In this document: piece by piece, positions 8,099 through 17,151 of the stretch
How positions within the stretch are numbered: the first letter of the stretch is position 1
Layout: the number at the start of each line of letters is the position of its first letter
From: Chlorogloeopsis fritschii
GTDB lineage: Bacteria; Cyanobacteriota; Cyanobacteriia; Cyanobacteriales; Nostocaceae
Assembly: GCF_043099315.1 (NCBI RefSeq)
Contig: NZ_CP170748.1
Direction: 5' to 3' (one strand)
Length of the DNA stretch: 64,000 bases
The notes under the pieces: generated by a model
Databases searched by the model: none
Told to the model about the DNA's origin: nothing
What the model saw: only the letters and a program-made list of their open reading frames with translations
Program-made: the position numbers and the translations under genes

Positions 8099-8935
8099 AT
8101 GGAATTTGACCTGCGAAAAGCGATCAATGCAATTTCAGACGTTGTCCAGAACCGACCTGCCCCTATTCGCGAGTTCGACCAAATATACATGAAGGTCGCC
8201 GATATGGTGATCCAAGCAGAGTACGTAGCTCGTGTTTTTGACAACAAGGATATCGTATTTGTCGGGGACGGTGATGGAATTGCACTGTCCGCCGCTCATT
8301 TAAAAGCCCAAAATGTCATTAATTATGGGCCAAGGTCGATTACTCTACTTGATTTTGATGAGCGGATCGTAAATTCCGTGCGACGATTCGGTGAGAAACT
8401 TCAACCCAAAATTGAGATTTCTGCACACCTTTATAACGTGGCAGAAGCACTGCCCCCAGAGCATTTTGGTGCATACGATGGGTTTCACATCAATCCACCT
8501 TGGGGTGCAAGTAACGATGGAGAAAGTGTTATAGCTTTTTTTGAGCGCGGCAGTCAAGCAACTAAAGAAAAAAGCTTAGGTATCGTCGTTATAGCAGATG
8601 ACCCTGATCTACTATGGACACAGGAAGTATTACGCGATACGCAACGCCGCGCACTTGAACTTGGATATGTAGTATCCGAACTGCTGCCACAGTTACATCT
8701 TTATCATCTCGACGACGCACCTGATCTACGTTCATGTTCGTGTCTATTCCGTCGTATTGACCCTAGTTGTATGCAGATAACATCGGAACCTCTTGAGTCA
8801 GCGAGACTGGAGAATTTTTATGGAAAGAGTTCCCCGTTGCGCTTTCGATACGTACGTGAGCGCCCAACACTGAACACAGAAAGAGAATCAGATCAACTCT
8901 ACATACTTGAAAAGCTTGAGGTGGAAAATGGATAA
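8099..8935 (+). CDS. BpsA-like (DUF43) branched-chain polyamine synthase-family protein
   Basis: Three motifs place this 278-residue protein with bis-aminopropyl spermidine synthase (BpsA): FVGDGDGIALSAAHL (nucleotide-sugar pocket of a Rossmann fold), LLDFDERIV (ribose-binding acidic residues) and NPPWG (catalytic NPPY-like motif). An upstream REFDQ element also fits. BpsA transfers aminopropyl groups from decarboxylated SAM, but an enzyme this far from archaeal BpsA could use another acceptor, including protein or nucleic acid. ATG at 8099 has GGGGG upstream and is preferred to a TTG at 8087. It overlaps the next gene by eight bases. GC content looks higher than in flanking genes. Confidence 0.65.
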   Translation: MEFDLRKAINAISDVVQNRPAPIREFDQIYMKVADMVIQAEYVARVFDNKDIVFVGDGDGIALSAAHLKAQNVINYGPRSITLLDFDERIVNSVRRFGEKLQPKIEISAHLYNVAEALPPEHFGAYDGFHINPPWGASNDGESVIAFFERGSQATKEKSLGIVVIADDPDLLWTQEVLRDTQRRALELGYVVSELLPQLHLYHLDDAPDLRSCSCLFRRIDPSCMQITSEPLESARLENFYGKSSPLRFRYVRERPTLNTERESDQLYILEKLEVENG

Positions 8936-9500
8936 TACGATGAAGAAAGCGGGAATCATTTTCATGAAAGTTGGGCTGCACGCGCAAGAGAATATTGAAG
9001 ACATTATCAAACGTAAACAACGCGAATTTGAAGAAACGGGTTCAATTTTCTGGGGCTATGGCGGTAATACTTGCCATCCCTTGACTATGGTTCAACCATT
9101 TGCGAAAGAGGTGGAAAAAAGTGGCAACGAAGTTCTCATTGTTATGCAGAAGATGAACTCTAGACATGCTGCCCCACCAGAAATTGCTAAACAGTACTCG
9201 GACGATGGTGTTAATTGGCAGCCGATTCCCAAGGGTATAGAAGTCCGCGGGTCACGCTACGCTTTGGTTCTAGATGAGCTTAGAGTAAAGGAATTTGACT
9301 TGGATCTGGGCGAACTACAGGTTGGAGTCGGTCCTAGCCGTGGGCGCAAGGCTGATAAGTATCTGGTTGGCCGAGCGGACAAAGGATGCTTTCTCTACGC
9401 ACCTCATGATCTGCCAGTTACACCGGATGAACAGACTGTGAAGCGTATCGAAATTGTCGCTCGTGTGAAAACACCGTATGCAGTTTTTCTGAAGAATTAA
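8928..9500 (+). CDS. Unknown protein with MKVGxHAxE...WGYGG motif
   Basis: I do not recognise the family. The start ATG at 8928 lies inside the end of the BpsA-like gene and has GAGGTGG upstream, so the two are translationally coupled. The N-terminus reads FMKVGLHAQENIEDIIKRK, then IFWGYGGNTCHP. The gene at 11485 starts with the same layout: TKMGTEAGEELTAIIRRK, then FLWGVGQS. The two are therefore probably members of one superfamily at either end of this module. The protein is soluble, 190 residues, without a classical catalytic motif, although the conserved Cys-His pair after WGYGGNT could be functional. Confidence 0.6.
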   Translation: MDNTMKKAGIIFMKVGLHAQENIEDIIKRKQREFEETGSIFWGYGGNTCHPLTMVQPFAKEVEKSGNEVLIVMQKMNSRHAAPPEIAKQYSDDGVNWQPIPKGIEVRGSRYALVLDELRVKEFDLDLGELQVGVGPSRGRKADKYLVGRADKGCFLYAPHDLPVTPDEQTVKRIEIVARVKTPYAVFLKN

Positions 9501-10148
9501 TTAACTGGATTGCACATATAACAGAGTTCTTGTAACAGCACGCAAGTTTTTGATGTATGAAGAAAGCCCCTCTTGTACTGACTCGAAAGAGGTGGGATTA
9601 CTGACACCAAACACAATTCTCAGTGCTATATCGACATCTGGATTGGATCTCACACAATCTTGGACGTGGGCAAATTGGTATTCAACCAAGTATGAGAAAA
9701 GTACCTCCATAGTCACCACACGGCCTACCAGTGCGTTGGCGATCTGAGTAACAGAATCATTAGTACAAAGCGCTGTCAAAGAACGCTTGTCACCCGTGAT
9801 TACGAGTGTGTTCTCGTCAGTAGCGCCCACTGCAAGCAGCAAGGCTTCTCCGGCATCGATATTCTGAACAGCATTCAGCGCATCCAATAGATCTGGGTCA
9901 GCCGCTCCAGCGTCAAGTGGTATAGAACTTCTGAGGAATGCTTCTAGCCTAGCGGCACTCTCTTCATCTTTACAGAAACGCAAGCGATTCTTAGCAGGAA
10001 AGAGCGAATATTTTGCGGTCGCAAGTACGCGCACACTGGTGGGAACACAACCAAATAGAGCTATGGACTCATCAAGCAGCCCATAACGCGCAAGTTTAAG
10101 TAAGGCATCGTTATCGATCAGAATTAGCCGATCCATAAGCAACCTCAC
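9501..10148 (-). CDS. PIN-domain-like protein
   Basis: PIN domains are Mg-dependent RNases that use clustered acidic residues. Here LILIDNDALLKLARYG supplies the first Asp, IDAGEALLLAVG the conserved Glu, and VITGDKRSLTAL the third Asp, in the right order. The length (about 215 aa) is long for a VapC toxin, and there is a C-terminal helical extension of about 70 residues. The GTG start overlaps the stop of the upstream ImmA/IrrE-like gene (GTGA), so they are translationally coupled; an ATG at 10136 is an alternative start. It ends one base after the convergent gene at 8928-9500. Confidence 0.65.
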   Translation of the reverse strand: MRLLMDRLILIDNDALLKLARYGLLDESIALFGCVPTSVRVLATAKYSLFPAKNRLRFCKDEESAARLEAFLRSSIPLDAGAADPDLLDALNAVQNIDAGEALLLAVGATDENTLVITGDKRSLTALCTNDSVTQIANALVGRVVTMEVLFSYLVEYQFAHVQDCVRSNPDVDIALRIVFGVSNPTSFESVQEGLSSYIKNLRAVTRTLLYVQSS

Positions 10149-11170
10149 CTACTGTATGAACCAGTAATCCTACCAAGGAACTCTATGGTGTCCGGTGGTA
10201 GTGCTTCAGTATCGATCTCTCGCCACATCGCTTCGTTAATGACAGTTGACGCAGATGGATTCTCACCTTGCAGGAGCTTCGCAGCAGCATTACCAACTCC
10301 CCATTTTCCGGTGTGATTGGCAAAATTTAACACAATGTGTCCAGGATCGATATAGTGTGCCTTACCAAACTGAAATGCCGATTCCGCTAGTTCTCTGAAG
10401 TTGACTCGATTGTCTAACACGGTGTAAGTCGCGTTTTTCCTACCGTTTAACAACTCGATCGCGAACATATCTGCCTGGCGCTCGTCGGAGTCGTTATCCT
10501 TCAAAGCGTACGAGTCTTCGCTCAGTTCTTCATCGACCAATATTTCGCCAGGAGTCACATGCCCAAGCGCCAAATGGGCGACTTCGTGGGCTAAGATAAA
10601 GAGTTGCCATGCCCAAAGGTACGACGCTTTTGACAAAATAATGACCGGACGGCTGTGGGTATAAACCACCATACCATCCATCTTCGCCACATCTTTGCCA
10701 AGCTCTGCCAAATAAACTACTGGTACACCGTGTGACCAGCAGGTCATCAACAAATTCCTCAGACCTAGCCAGTTCCCTGGAAACGAAGAAAGCACTTCTT
10801 GGCGAAGCACGTCTGCTCTGTCTCCAAATAACCTAAATTCCACTGGACAAGCCGATGCAACAGATTCGGCAACGCTAACAGCAATTGATGATGCAGCCTT
10901 CAAGTTCTTCGACTTGTTCGGAATCGAACGTTTATACTTTATGTCACGTCGCCGAAGCGATTCAACTCGCGGGCTTGCAGCGAAAAGAGGAGCCGCACGA
11001 AGACCCAATCGCTTTGCAAGAATTGTAGCGATTTCCGATGAAGCGGCAGTATCTGATAGCACTTCTGTGGTTACCCACTCGGGCAGCAACATATTTTGCA
11101 GACTGCGCGGGAAGCCAGCAGACTCAAGCGATCCAAAGATCATGTCAATCTGGCGATTAGGTGTAGTCAA
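10145..11170 (-). CDS. ImmA/IrrE-family metallo-endopeptidase
   Basis: The zinc motif HEVAHLALGH (HExxH, then a downstream acidic cluster) in the middle of a 341-residue protein is typical of the ImmA/IrrE (COG2856) family. It is preceded by WAWQLFILA and followed by EERQAD-like acidic residues (DERQADMFAIELL) that complete the site. Members cleave repressors during phage or element induction and often sit in toxin-antitoxin or defence operons. TTG at 11170 has AGGAG about eight bases upstream. The downstream PIN gene overlaps by four bases, so the pair is one operon. Confidence 0.8.
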   Translation of the reverse strand: MTTPNRQIDMIFGSLESAGFPRSLQNMLLPEWVTTEVLSDTAASSEIATILAKRLGLRAAPLFAASPRVESLRRRDIKYKRSIPNKSKNLKAASSIAVSVAESVASACPVEFRLFGDRADVLRQEVLSSFPGNWLGLRNLLMTCWSHGVPVVYLAELGKDVAKMDGMVVYTHSRPVIILSKASYLWAWQLFILAHEVAHLALGHVTPGEILVDEELSEDSYALKDNDSDERQADMFAIELLNGRKNATYTVLDNRVNFRELAESAFQFGKAHYIDPGHIVLNFANHTGKWGVGNAAAKLLQGENPSASTVINEAMWREIDTEALPPDTIEFLGRITGSYSR

Positions 11171-11484
11171 GTGAATCTCCTGCTATGTCATCTTTTTTTC
11201 TGTTTAGCCCTTTCAATTTTTTAATAACCACAGCGCATAAGAGATGAATAACTGAGTAATGCACTGATGTTGCCCAACAGAACGCTGAACCGTGAAACTG
11301 GCAGTTACTCATCACCACTAGCAAAGCCATCTCGCTTGAAGAAAGGTTGTGTGCTTTTAGATGAGATAGTAGCTTTTGTATTAATGAATTGAGTTTGATT
11401 ATTTTCTACCTTAGTTATTATAAACCAATACATTAATTTGTATTGAATAGGATGGTGATATGATCTAGGCACTTGGAGATGCCT
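11171..11484. promoter_or_regulatory. Divergent control region between the ImmA-like operon and the 11485 gene
   Basis: This 314-base non-coding interval separates two divergent transcription units and must hold both promoters. The dyad at 11426-11445 is the only strong symmetrical element. No gene is visible in either strand. Confidence 0.45.
11426..11445. promoter_or_regulatory. Candidate operator, 7-6-7 dyad
   Basis: CAATACA and TGTATTG form perfect 7-base arms around a 6-base spacer, centred about 50 bases before the start at 11485. The size and position suit a dimeric repressor site. The regulator is not identified. Confidence 0.4.
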
Positions 11485-12300
11485 ATGACAATAAATAAAC
11501 TACCGCCGACATTCTGTTGGACCAAAATGGGAACCGAGGCTGGCGAAGAGTTGACAGCTATTATTCGTAGGAAGGAGTGGGAACGGCAATTAGGTAGCGG
11601 TTACTTCTTATGGGGAGTTGGTCAGTCATTGGGTGAAAATGCCAGAGTCGCTGCCCGTGACACAGCGTCTTTGCGTGCTATTTTTTCGCCAATGCCTAGC
11701 AAACCCAAGCCCATTGATGTGTCACCAACTGAAGTGGTCTTGTGGAACGCGTGGGTTGACGTACAAGGACAGACGCGACAATTACCAATTCACTGTTTCA
11801 TCACTAGCCGTGCGTCTTTGCCTTCTGGCAGAAAAAAGCAAAGCCATTACGCTTTAGTGTGTTTTTCTGACAGGGAATTGAATGCACCGCAAGAAAACAT
11901 CTGCATTTTTCCGAGCCAACTTCGTAATATGACAACAAATAAACCTCTTGGTGCATCACAAGTGACAGCTGTTGTACGTGTTGACAGAGCGGCAGATGAG
12001 TTATGCGATATCAAGGGCTATTCCATTAGCTTTACTACCGAACTTCGGTCGCCCTATTGTGTGCAACTGGCTGAGCCAGTGCTGCTGAATACACACGAAC
12101 TCCTTGAGATTAAGGCAATTTCAGACTCGGGTAACATTGAATCATGGAGTGCTTTGGTCAGACGACTGCGTTCCCGTATAGTAGACCGGGTAGATTGGGT
12201 TCAATGTACGTTAAATCTGGGTGAACCAGATCAGCTATCTTTCACTGGTAATGTCAATCCACTTGAGTATTCTGAAATTATTAACTTGGGGCGAAGATAG
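11485..12300 (+). CDS. Unknown protein, N-terminus related to the 8928 gene product
   Basis: I do not recognise the family. ATG at 11485 has GGAG six bases upstream; TTG 11473 and ATG 11479 are alternatives. The N-terminal 40 residues (TKMGTEAGEELTAIIRRK, then FLWGVGQS) align by eye with the start of the 8928-9500 product, while the remaining 230 residues are longer and different. The protein is soluble and lacks obvious catalytic motifs. It is transcribed away from the ImmA-like operon and forms the right-hand end of the 8.1-12.3 kb module, after which composition drops back to AT-rich. Confidence 0.6.
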   Translation: MTINKLPPTFCWTKMGTEAGEELTAIIRRKEWERQLGSGYFLWGVGQSLGENARVAARDTASLRAIFSPMPSKPKPIDVSPTEVVLWNAWVDVQGQTRQLPIHCFITSRASLPSGRKKQSHYALVCFSDRELNAPQENICIFPSQLRNMTTNKPLGASQVTAVVRVDRAADELCDIKGYSISFTTELRSPYCVQLAEPVLLNTHELLEIKAISDSGNIESWSALVRRLRSRIVDRVDWVQCTLNLGEPDQLSFTGNVNPLEYSEIINLGRR

Positions 12301-12682
12301 CAAGCTCGTTGCCTGGACACGAATCATAACCGCCCTACATATATGCACTTTGGTATCTTCCCCAATCCTTACCTTGCTTGAGTATTATGTGTAGTATGTA
12401 ATAAATGTTGACATTCAAGAGAAGTCTGGGGACATAGCCAGGGTAGTTCTTTTGTGCATGGGCTGCGCCCGATCGCAGCAACTCTCTCAAATACACTCCT
12501 ATTTTCAGTTCTGTCCTTCTGCCGCTGCCACTTTATTTGTTTTATTGTCGGATTTTTGTAATAGCTGTTCAGTTCTATGAGATGCAATAACGGGGGTACA
12601 AAGTGTGAACAAATTATAAAAATCGGATGCTTTCAGCTACAGGTTAAGTATTCCTCCTATGCTTATTACTTTCGTCAATTAA
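12301..12682. other. Intergenic, nothing recognised
   Basis: Neither strand has a convincing gene; a 72-codon minus-strand frame here lacks coding character. A degenerate HIP1-like CGATCGC site lies near 12471. Confidence 0.4.
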
Positions 12683-15618
12683 CTAGGGGAGAGAAACATT
12701 CAGTACGAAAGACTTAACCTTTTTGTTAGGCTGTGATATTTTTTTAGCTTCTATTTCAAAGTAGTTTTTCGCAGCTTCAAGGGTTGAGAAATTTTTTGTA
12801 TATCTCTGAGCGTCTAATTTACGATAATCTTGCTTACTCCATTTATCACAGTTAAACCAACCAACAAGGTAAACTCCATGTTGACAACTGATATCACTAA
12901 GATAGCGGTCAAAAAGCTGTTCTTTCATTGAAGAATTAAGTTCTTTATTCCATGTTCCCTTAACTTCTATAATCACACTAAAAGTTTCAATGGTTTGATA
13001 ATTACCATATTGTGAAGTACAATCGATACGCAAATCTACATAATCCTTTCGATTAATCTCGACTTCACGACTAACAATAATACCTAATGGTTTTAGCTCA
13101 TCATCTAAGTATCTTTTTACACAAGAAGACAAGTCATGTTCATCTTTAGGTGTAAATAAATCTTCTTTGAGAATTTCATTTTGTTGGTTATTAATGGTAG
13201 CTTCAAGATTTTGAAATACTTTATATAGTGGATTTATAAATGTGAGAAATAATTTTTTAAGTACACCACTTTTTACTTTACTCCACAATTCAGTTACAGG
13301 TAAAGTTTCATTATCCTGAAGTTTATTCTCTAATCGCTCCTATATGCTTTTCCCATCCATGCTTCTACATCTGAGATTTGATTGTAAACATAATTTTTTG
13401 CGGCTTCTATAATCCTTGAACGAATTATAAAATCTAGCTCTTGCCAGATCGGTAATTTTTCTAAGTCAACCTCAGCTTCTAATAAATAGAAATTTTCATT
13501 ATCTATCTTATAAGATATCCAATAGTTTAATTGCCACCAAGCATCTAAATTTTTATCTAGAGCTTCGTCTAATAATTGAGTGATATTTATAATTATATCT
13601 TTTAATGATATCTCTGCTTGTTGGGTTTTGTTTTTCTCTATATATTGAGCATCTAACTCCAAATTCCTGTAATAATAATTTCTAGCGGACTTTGCTTGCT
13701 CTGAATCCAGTTCAATTGGATCAATATAGAATGAAAAAGCTTCTTTGAATTCTGGAATATTGTCATTTATAATACATAACAATATTTGTTCTACATGGTC
13801 ACGATTTTGTAAGTTAAATACTTTTAATAAAAAGTTAAACCAAACTTTTTTATGCTGTGTAATAATAGCTGTTTTCCAAGAATTTATTAACCATAAAAAA
13901 TCTTTGTTAGTAATAATTTGTAAAATATAAAATTTAGTATATAAAGTTGGATTATCAATAATTAAGTTGGAATTTATCAAGGAGTATTCAAGTTTAAAAA
14001 ATGTATATTTTAGAAAGCTGTACGAACCTGCTTTCACTGCCAAAATTAAAAAATATATTTGCAAAAATGGAATGCTTCCATTGACGAGTAGATCCGATAT
14101 AGCTACTAAAAGCTTATAGCGTTTTTCATCATCATTCCATAACCCCAATTCAAACAACTTTTCAAGATGACTTCCGCCAATTCTTTGATACTCAAACATT
14201 GCAGTTAAGATTATCTCAGCAAGAGACTCTATAACACCTGGATAATCAATAAATTCAAACCCCTTACCTATTAAAGAAATTATAAGTTTACGAAATGAAG
14301 AATCTAACCCTTTTCCAGTTCCACTTTCGTCAATCAACCTAAGTTGTTGATTAAACCAAATTTGTCGTTCTTTAACCCACTCTAATGCTATTAGTAAATC
14401 ATTCGGTTGAATGTCTTTAACTAAATCCTGAGTCAAAAAATTTTCGTAGGCTCCGAATGAATTAGACTTTTTTGGAAATGTAATTACACTGAATAATTCT
14501 GTTGCCGACAAGTATTTAGGCCAGGTGGCTTTTAAAGCATAACCTCTCAATGTATCCAGTTCATCTTCTGGATTTTCGTTTATTAAAGGTTTAAGCTGGG
14601 CTTTTATTTCTTCATCGGCAATACTACAAATAGTTTTTGCTGCTTCTTGACGAACTTCCATAGATTGAGAAAAATCAAGAGCAACTGATAAAATTATAGA
14701 TTGTAATTCTTTTAATTCACAAACTCTAGCAATATAAATGGCTAACTTCCTGAGCTCATTTTCTTGATTTATTCCTTCAATATAAGCTTTGAGTTGTTGA
14801 GATAAATTTGGATGATAAAATTTAGCTCCATAAGTTAAAATTGGTAAATCATAAGATACTATTTTATTCTCTTCACAAAGTTGTAGAATAGCAGTAACTA
14901 ATTTAGATCTATCTTCATTACTTTCAGTATTAATATTTCCCTTAAGTATAACTTCAGGGTCTGAATTTATAATTTCCTGAAACATTTCAGGTATTAGGTA
15001 TACAACCCAAGCTGCTGTTCCATGTAACTGAGGAACAAGTCTGCCGTCAGGATGAAATAAGAGACTTTTCACCTGGGGTAAAGCCAAACCCTGTTGCTTA
15101 ATATACCAAGCTGCTAAAAATTCAGCATAACTTTGATGTGTCCAAACAAGCTTATCAGCAGAATCATTAGAGTAGCGTGTGAAAAACCCTTTAGATAAAG
15201 TTTCTATTACAGCATCTTTATCTACCGAAATTTCGTTTTTGAAGCCGTTTCTCTCAAAATACTCATTGCCACCAATTAATTCTTCAACAGTTATGGTGGC
15301 ATCCCTATCAGGGATAGCATCTAAATCTATTCCTTTCCAAATAACAGGGCGACCCGTAAAAATTGAGATAGCGGCTATACGTGCTGCTACAGCCAGACAT
15401 TGATGCTCATCAAGTTTAATAAGTTGTTGGCGAAGTTCCGTTCGCTCTCTACAAAGCCTTTGGCAGCCTTTTAAGTAAAGATCTGCTTGATTAGAGGGAA
15501 GTTGCTTGTTACCATCTTGATACTCTGCAAGCAGTAATTTGAGAGTAACTGGTCTAACACGACTTGCACTTCCTGCTTTGTACCAAAACCGTTCCCATTT
15601 GTAATTTCTGTCAGTCAT
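12683..15618 (-). pseudogene. NACHT/STAND defence-type protein, internally deleted and frameshifted
   Basis: The first segment (13330-15618) begins MTDRNYKWERFW, like the start of long cyanobacterial STAND proteins, and then jumps to VRPVTLKLLLAEYQDG and WTHQSYAEFLAAWYI, which normally follow the NACHT ATPase domain. No Walker A or B motif is present, so the ATPase core seems deleted in frame. A long helical-repeat region follows. At about 13330 the frame stops; a change of frame continues through ERLENKLQDNETLPV into the second segment (12683-13288), which has VDLRID and FSVIIEVKG, a PD-(D/E)xK nuclease-like pattern. The intact ancestor was probably an NTPase with helical sensor repeats and a nuclease effector. 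Confidence 0.6.
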
Positions 15619-15818
15619 ACCAAGATAACAATAATTTTTTACTAAAAATTTTTCTTAATTTCTGACTTAGTACAAGTCAACTATAAAAGCGATGCTACTG
15701 ATGCTGCTTTTGTTTAAACAATTTTAAACCTGCAATGGATAGTATGAATACATTGTCTTACTAGCTTGTAAAGTATATTTTGAAGAAGTAGCGATCGCCC
15801 TCCATGAGTTGGGCACAT

Positions 15819-16310
15819 TCAAAAACCCCCAACATCTTCTCCTCCTACACCACCGGAGCCTTCCCCAAAAAGCCAATCGCTATCACTGTCGGCATTACCT
15901 TCGCCATCCACTTGAAGATTTAAGGAAGGTATTAGCTGTTCAATTTGGCTTTCAAGTCGGGAGATCGCCAACGTTAAAGAAGCAAGTTGCTCCCTATCCT
16001 TCTTAATTTCATTTGAAATCCCCACCCGTAATTGATTTAACCGCTCCTGGAGGGTATGCACTTCCGTTTTGGTCGCAGAAGGAATGCTCACTTTCTCTGA
16101 CAAGGCAGTGATTTGAGCTTTCAAAGCTTCAATTTCAGTAGCAGTTGCACTTACACCATCCGCACTCTCTTCCACAAGTGCATTTCTAATACAATCCAGT
16201 ACAAACTCCTTAAAAGTGAGGCGCAACTCCTCAGCACGCTGCTTGGCCTGCTTCACCAACTCCCGGTCTTCTTCAGACAGAAGTTTTATATTTATCTGCG
16301 GATAATCCAC
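15819..16310 (-). CDS. Plasmid coiled-coil protein, 163 aa
   Basis: The N-terminus (QINIKLLSEEDRELVKQAKQ) looks like a ribbon-helix-helix-type DNA-binding segment. It is followed from about residue 55 to 125 by a heptad-patterned coiled coil and ends in an acidic, Gly-rich tail. This layout is seen in plasmid accessory DNA-binding proteins; I cannot name it. The start is GTG at 16310 with GAGGGA upstream, which avoids translating the purine-rich repeat tract just before it. The layout parallels the 184-aa gene at 18381. Confidence 0.55.
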   Translation of the reverse strand: MDYPQINIKLLSEEDRELVKQAKQRAEELRLTFKEFVLDCIRNALVEESADGVSATATEIEALKAQITALSEKVSIPSATKTEVHTLQERLNQLRVGISNEIKKDREQLASLTLAISRLESQIEQLIPSLNLQVDGEGNADSDSDWLFGEGSGGVGGEDVGGF

Positions 16311-16340
16311 CAGTCCCTCGCGCTTTTGTTGTGGAGAACT

Positions 16341-16404
16341 GAGAAGAGTAGGGGAAGTGGGGGAAGTAGCCGGAGTAGGGGGAGTAGGGGGAGATAGGGA
16401 GGAA
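16341..16404 (+). repeat. Purine-rich low-complexity tract (left copy)
   Basis: About 60 bases made of GTAGGGGGA-type units, almost all purine on the + strand. A pyrimidine-rich counterpart with the same units lies at 16955-17000. The two copies are in inverted orientation on either side of the disrupted four-helix-bundle gene. Confidence 0.6.
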
Positions 16405-16461
16405 ATGCTCTTTCTCCCCCAGCTTCAAAAGCGATGGAATAGTTATTTACTTGCAAGTCCC

Positions 16462-16927
16462 TTAGTGCTTCATTAACCAAGATTCAGAATGATTAATCAT
16501 ATTGACTAATCCACTCAAAATCTGGTTATAGGTTCCGTAGAGTTCTCGACCAATCTCAACATTCAAGTAACCACATTTAACACTAAACTCTATCCAGGTT
16601 TGAGTTTCGGCTGCTTCTGCTTCACAGTCATTCAATTTAGCGACGAATGCTGCCTCATATCGACGCTTCCTCCATGCCTCAGCTAAATTCGCGCACACAG
16701 AACGGGATGAACGACGAATTTGATGAAGCAGCGCGGTCTTGGGGGTTTCCCCCATGAGCGACTGCTGTACGCCGGAGGCGTTCCCGCAGGGTACCCGGAG
16801 GGTCGGTAAGCGAATACCTTTCCTCCACAGGAAACTTTTTCGATAATTCAAAAATTTGCATCGCCGTATCAAATGCCATCTTGTAAATTTCTAAATCTTG
16901 ATGCTTTCTAACCAGTTCTTTAACCAT
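16462..16927 (-). pseudogene. Four-helix-bundle (IVS-like) protein gene disrupted by a 79-bp insertion
   Basis: The N-terminal part reads HQDLEIYKMAFDTAMQIF and EERYSLTD; the C-terminal part reads QIRRSSRSVCANLAEAWRK, then ETQTWIEFSVKCGYL. These are consecutive in the family of 23S rRNA intervening-sequence-like four-helix-bundle proteins. Here 79 bases (16723-16801) lie between the LTD and QIR codons and shift the frame. Start is taken at ATG 16927 (MVKELVRK). The original protein of about 125 residues cannot be made. Its role in bacteria is unknown. Confidence 0.8.
16723..16801. repeat. 79-bp dispersed repeat inserted in a gene
   Basis: The inserted block contains two self-complementary parts: a GGGGGTTTCCCCC palindrome and a GGCGTTCCCGCAGGG core related to the repeat inside the transposase at 2267-2293. 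From memory, the GGGGGAAACCCCC...GCGCTGC type of repeat is common in large filamentous cyanobacterial genomes. Its boundaries are set by the interrupted protein motif, so they are precise to within a few bases. Confidence 0.65.
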
Positions 16928-16954
16928 TTGCTTTGAGTTCTCATATTTACTCAC

Positions 16955-17000
16955 TCCCCCTACCTCCCTATCTCCCCCTACTTCCCCAACTTTCCCCACT
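16955..17000 (-). repeat. Purine-rich low-complexity tract (right, inverted copy)
   Basis: Pyrimidine-rich on the + strand (CTCCCCCTACCTCCC and similar), this is the inverted counterpart of 16341-16404. It precedes the start of the four-helix-bundle gene. Confidence 0.6.
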
Positions 17001-17018
17001 ACCATCATCGCATACGGG

Positions 17019-17032
17019 ATATCCGCGGATAT
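17019..17032. promoter_or_regulatory. Perfect 14-bp palindrome, candidate operator
   Basis: ATATCCGCGGATAT lies between two divergent genes, the four-helix-bundle pseudogene and the recombinase. Perfect symmetry suggests a dimeric regulator site or a recombinase-related site; neither is proven. Confidence 0.35.
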
Positions 17033-17151
17033 ACGATATAGATTATTTTCAATGAGTAATTTTGTGGTGCTTGGGAAAGAATTATTATAAAGATACCGGG
17101 AATTGTGATTCTCGGCATCATAATTATCAGTGGGGGTTGGGGAATTTTATT

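Noticed and set aside
12369..12587. 72-residue minus-strand frame
   Set aside because: Composition is not coding-like and it has no start signal.
16292..16480. 62-residue minus frame across the purine tract
   Set aside because: It is a translation of low-complexity sequence (Pro/Leu runs) and overlaps the coiled-coil gene start.
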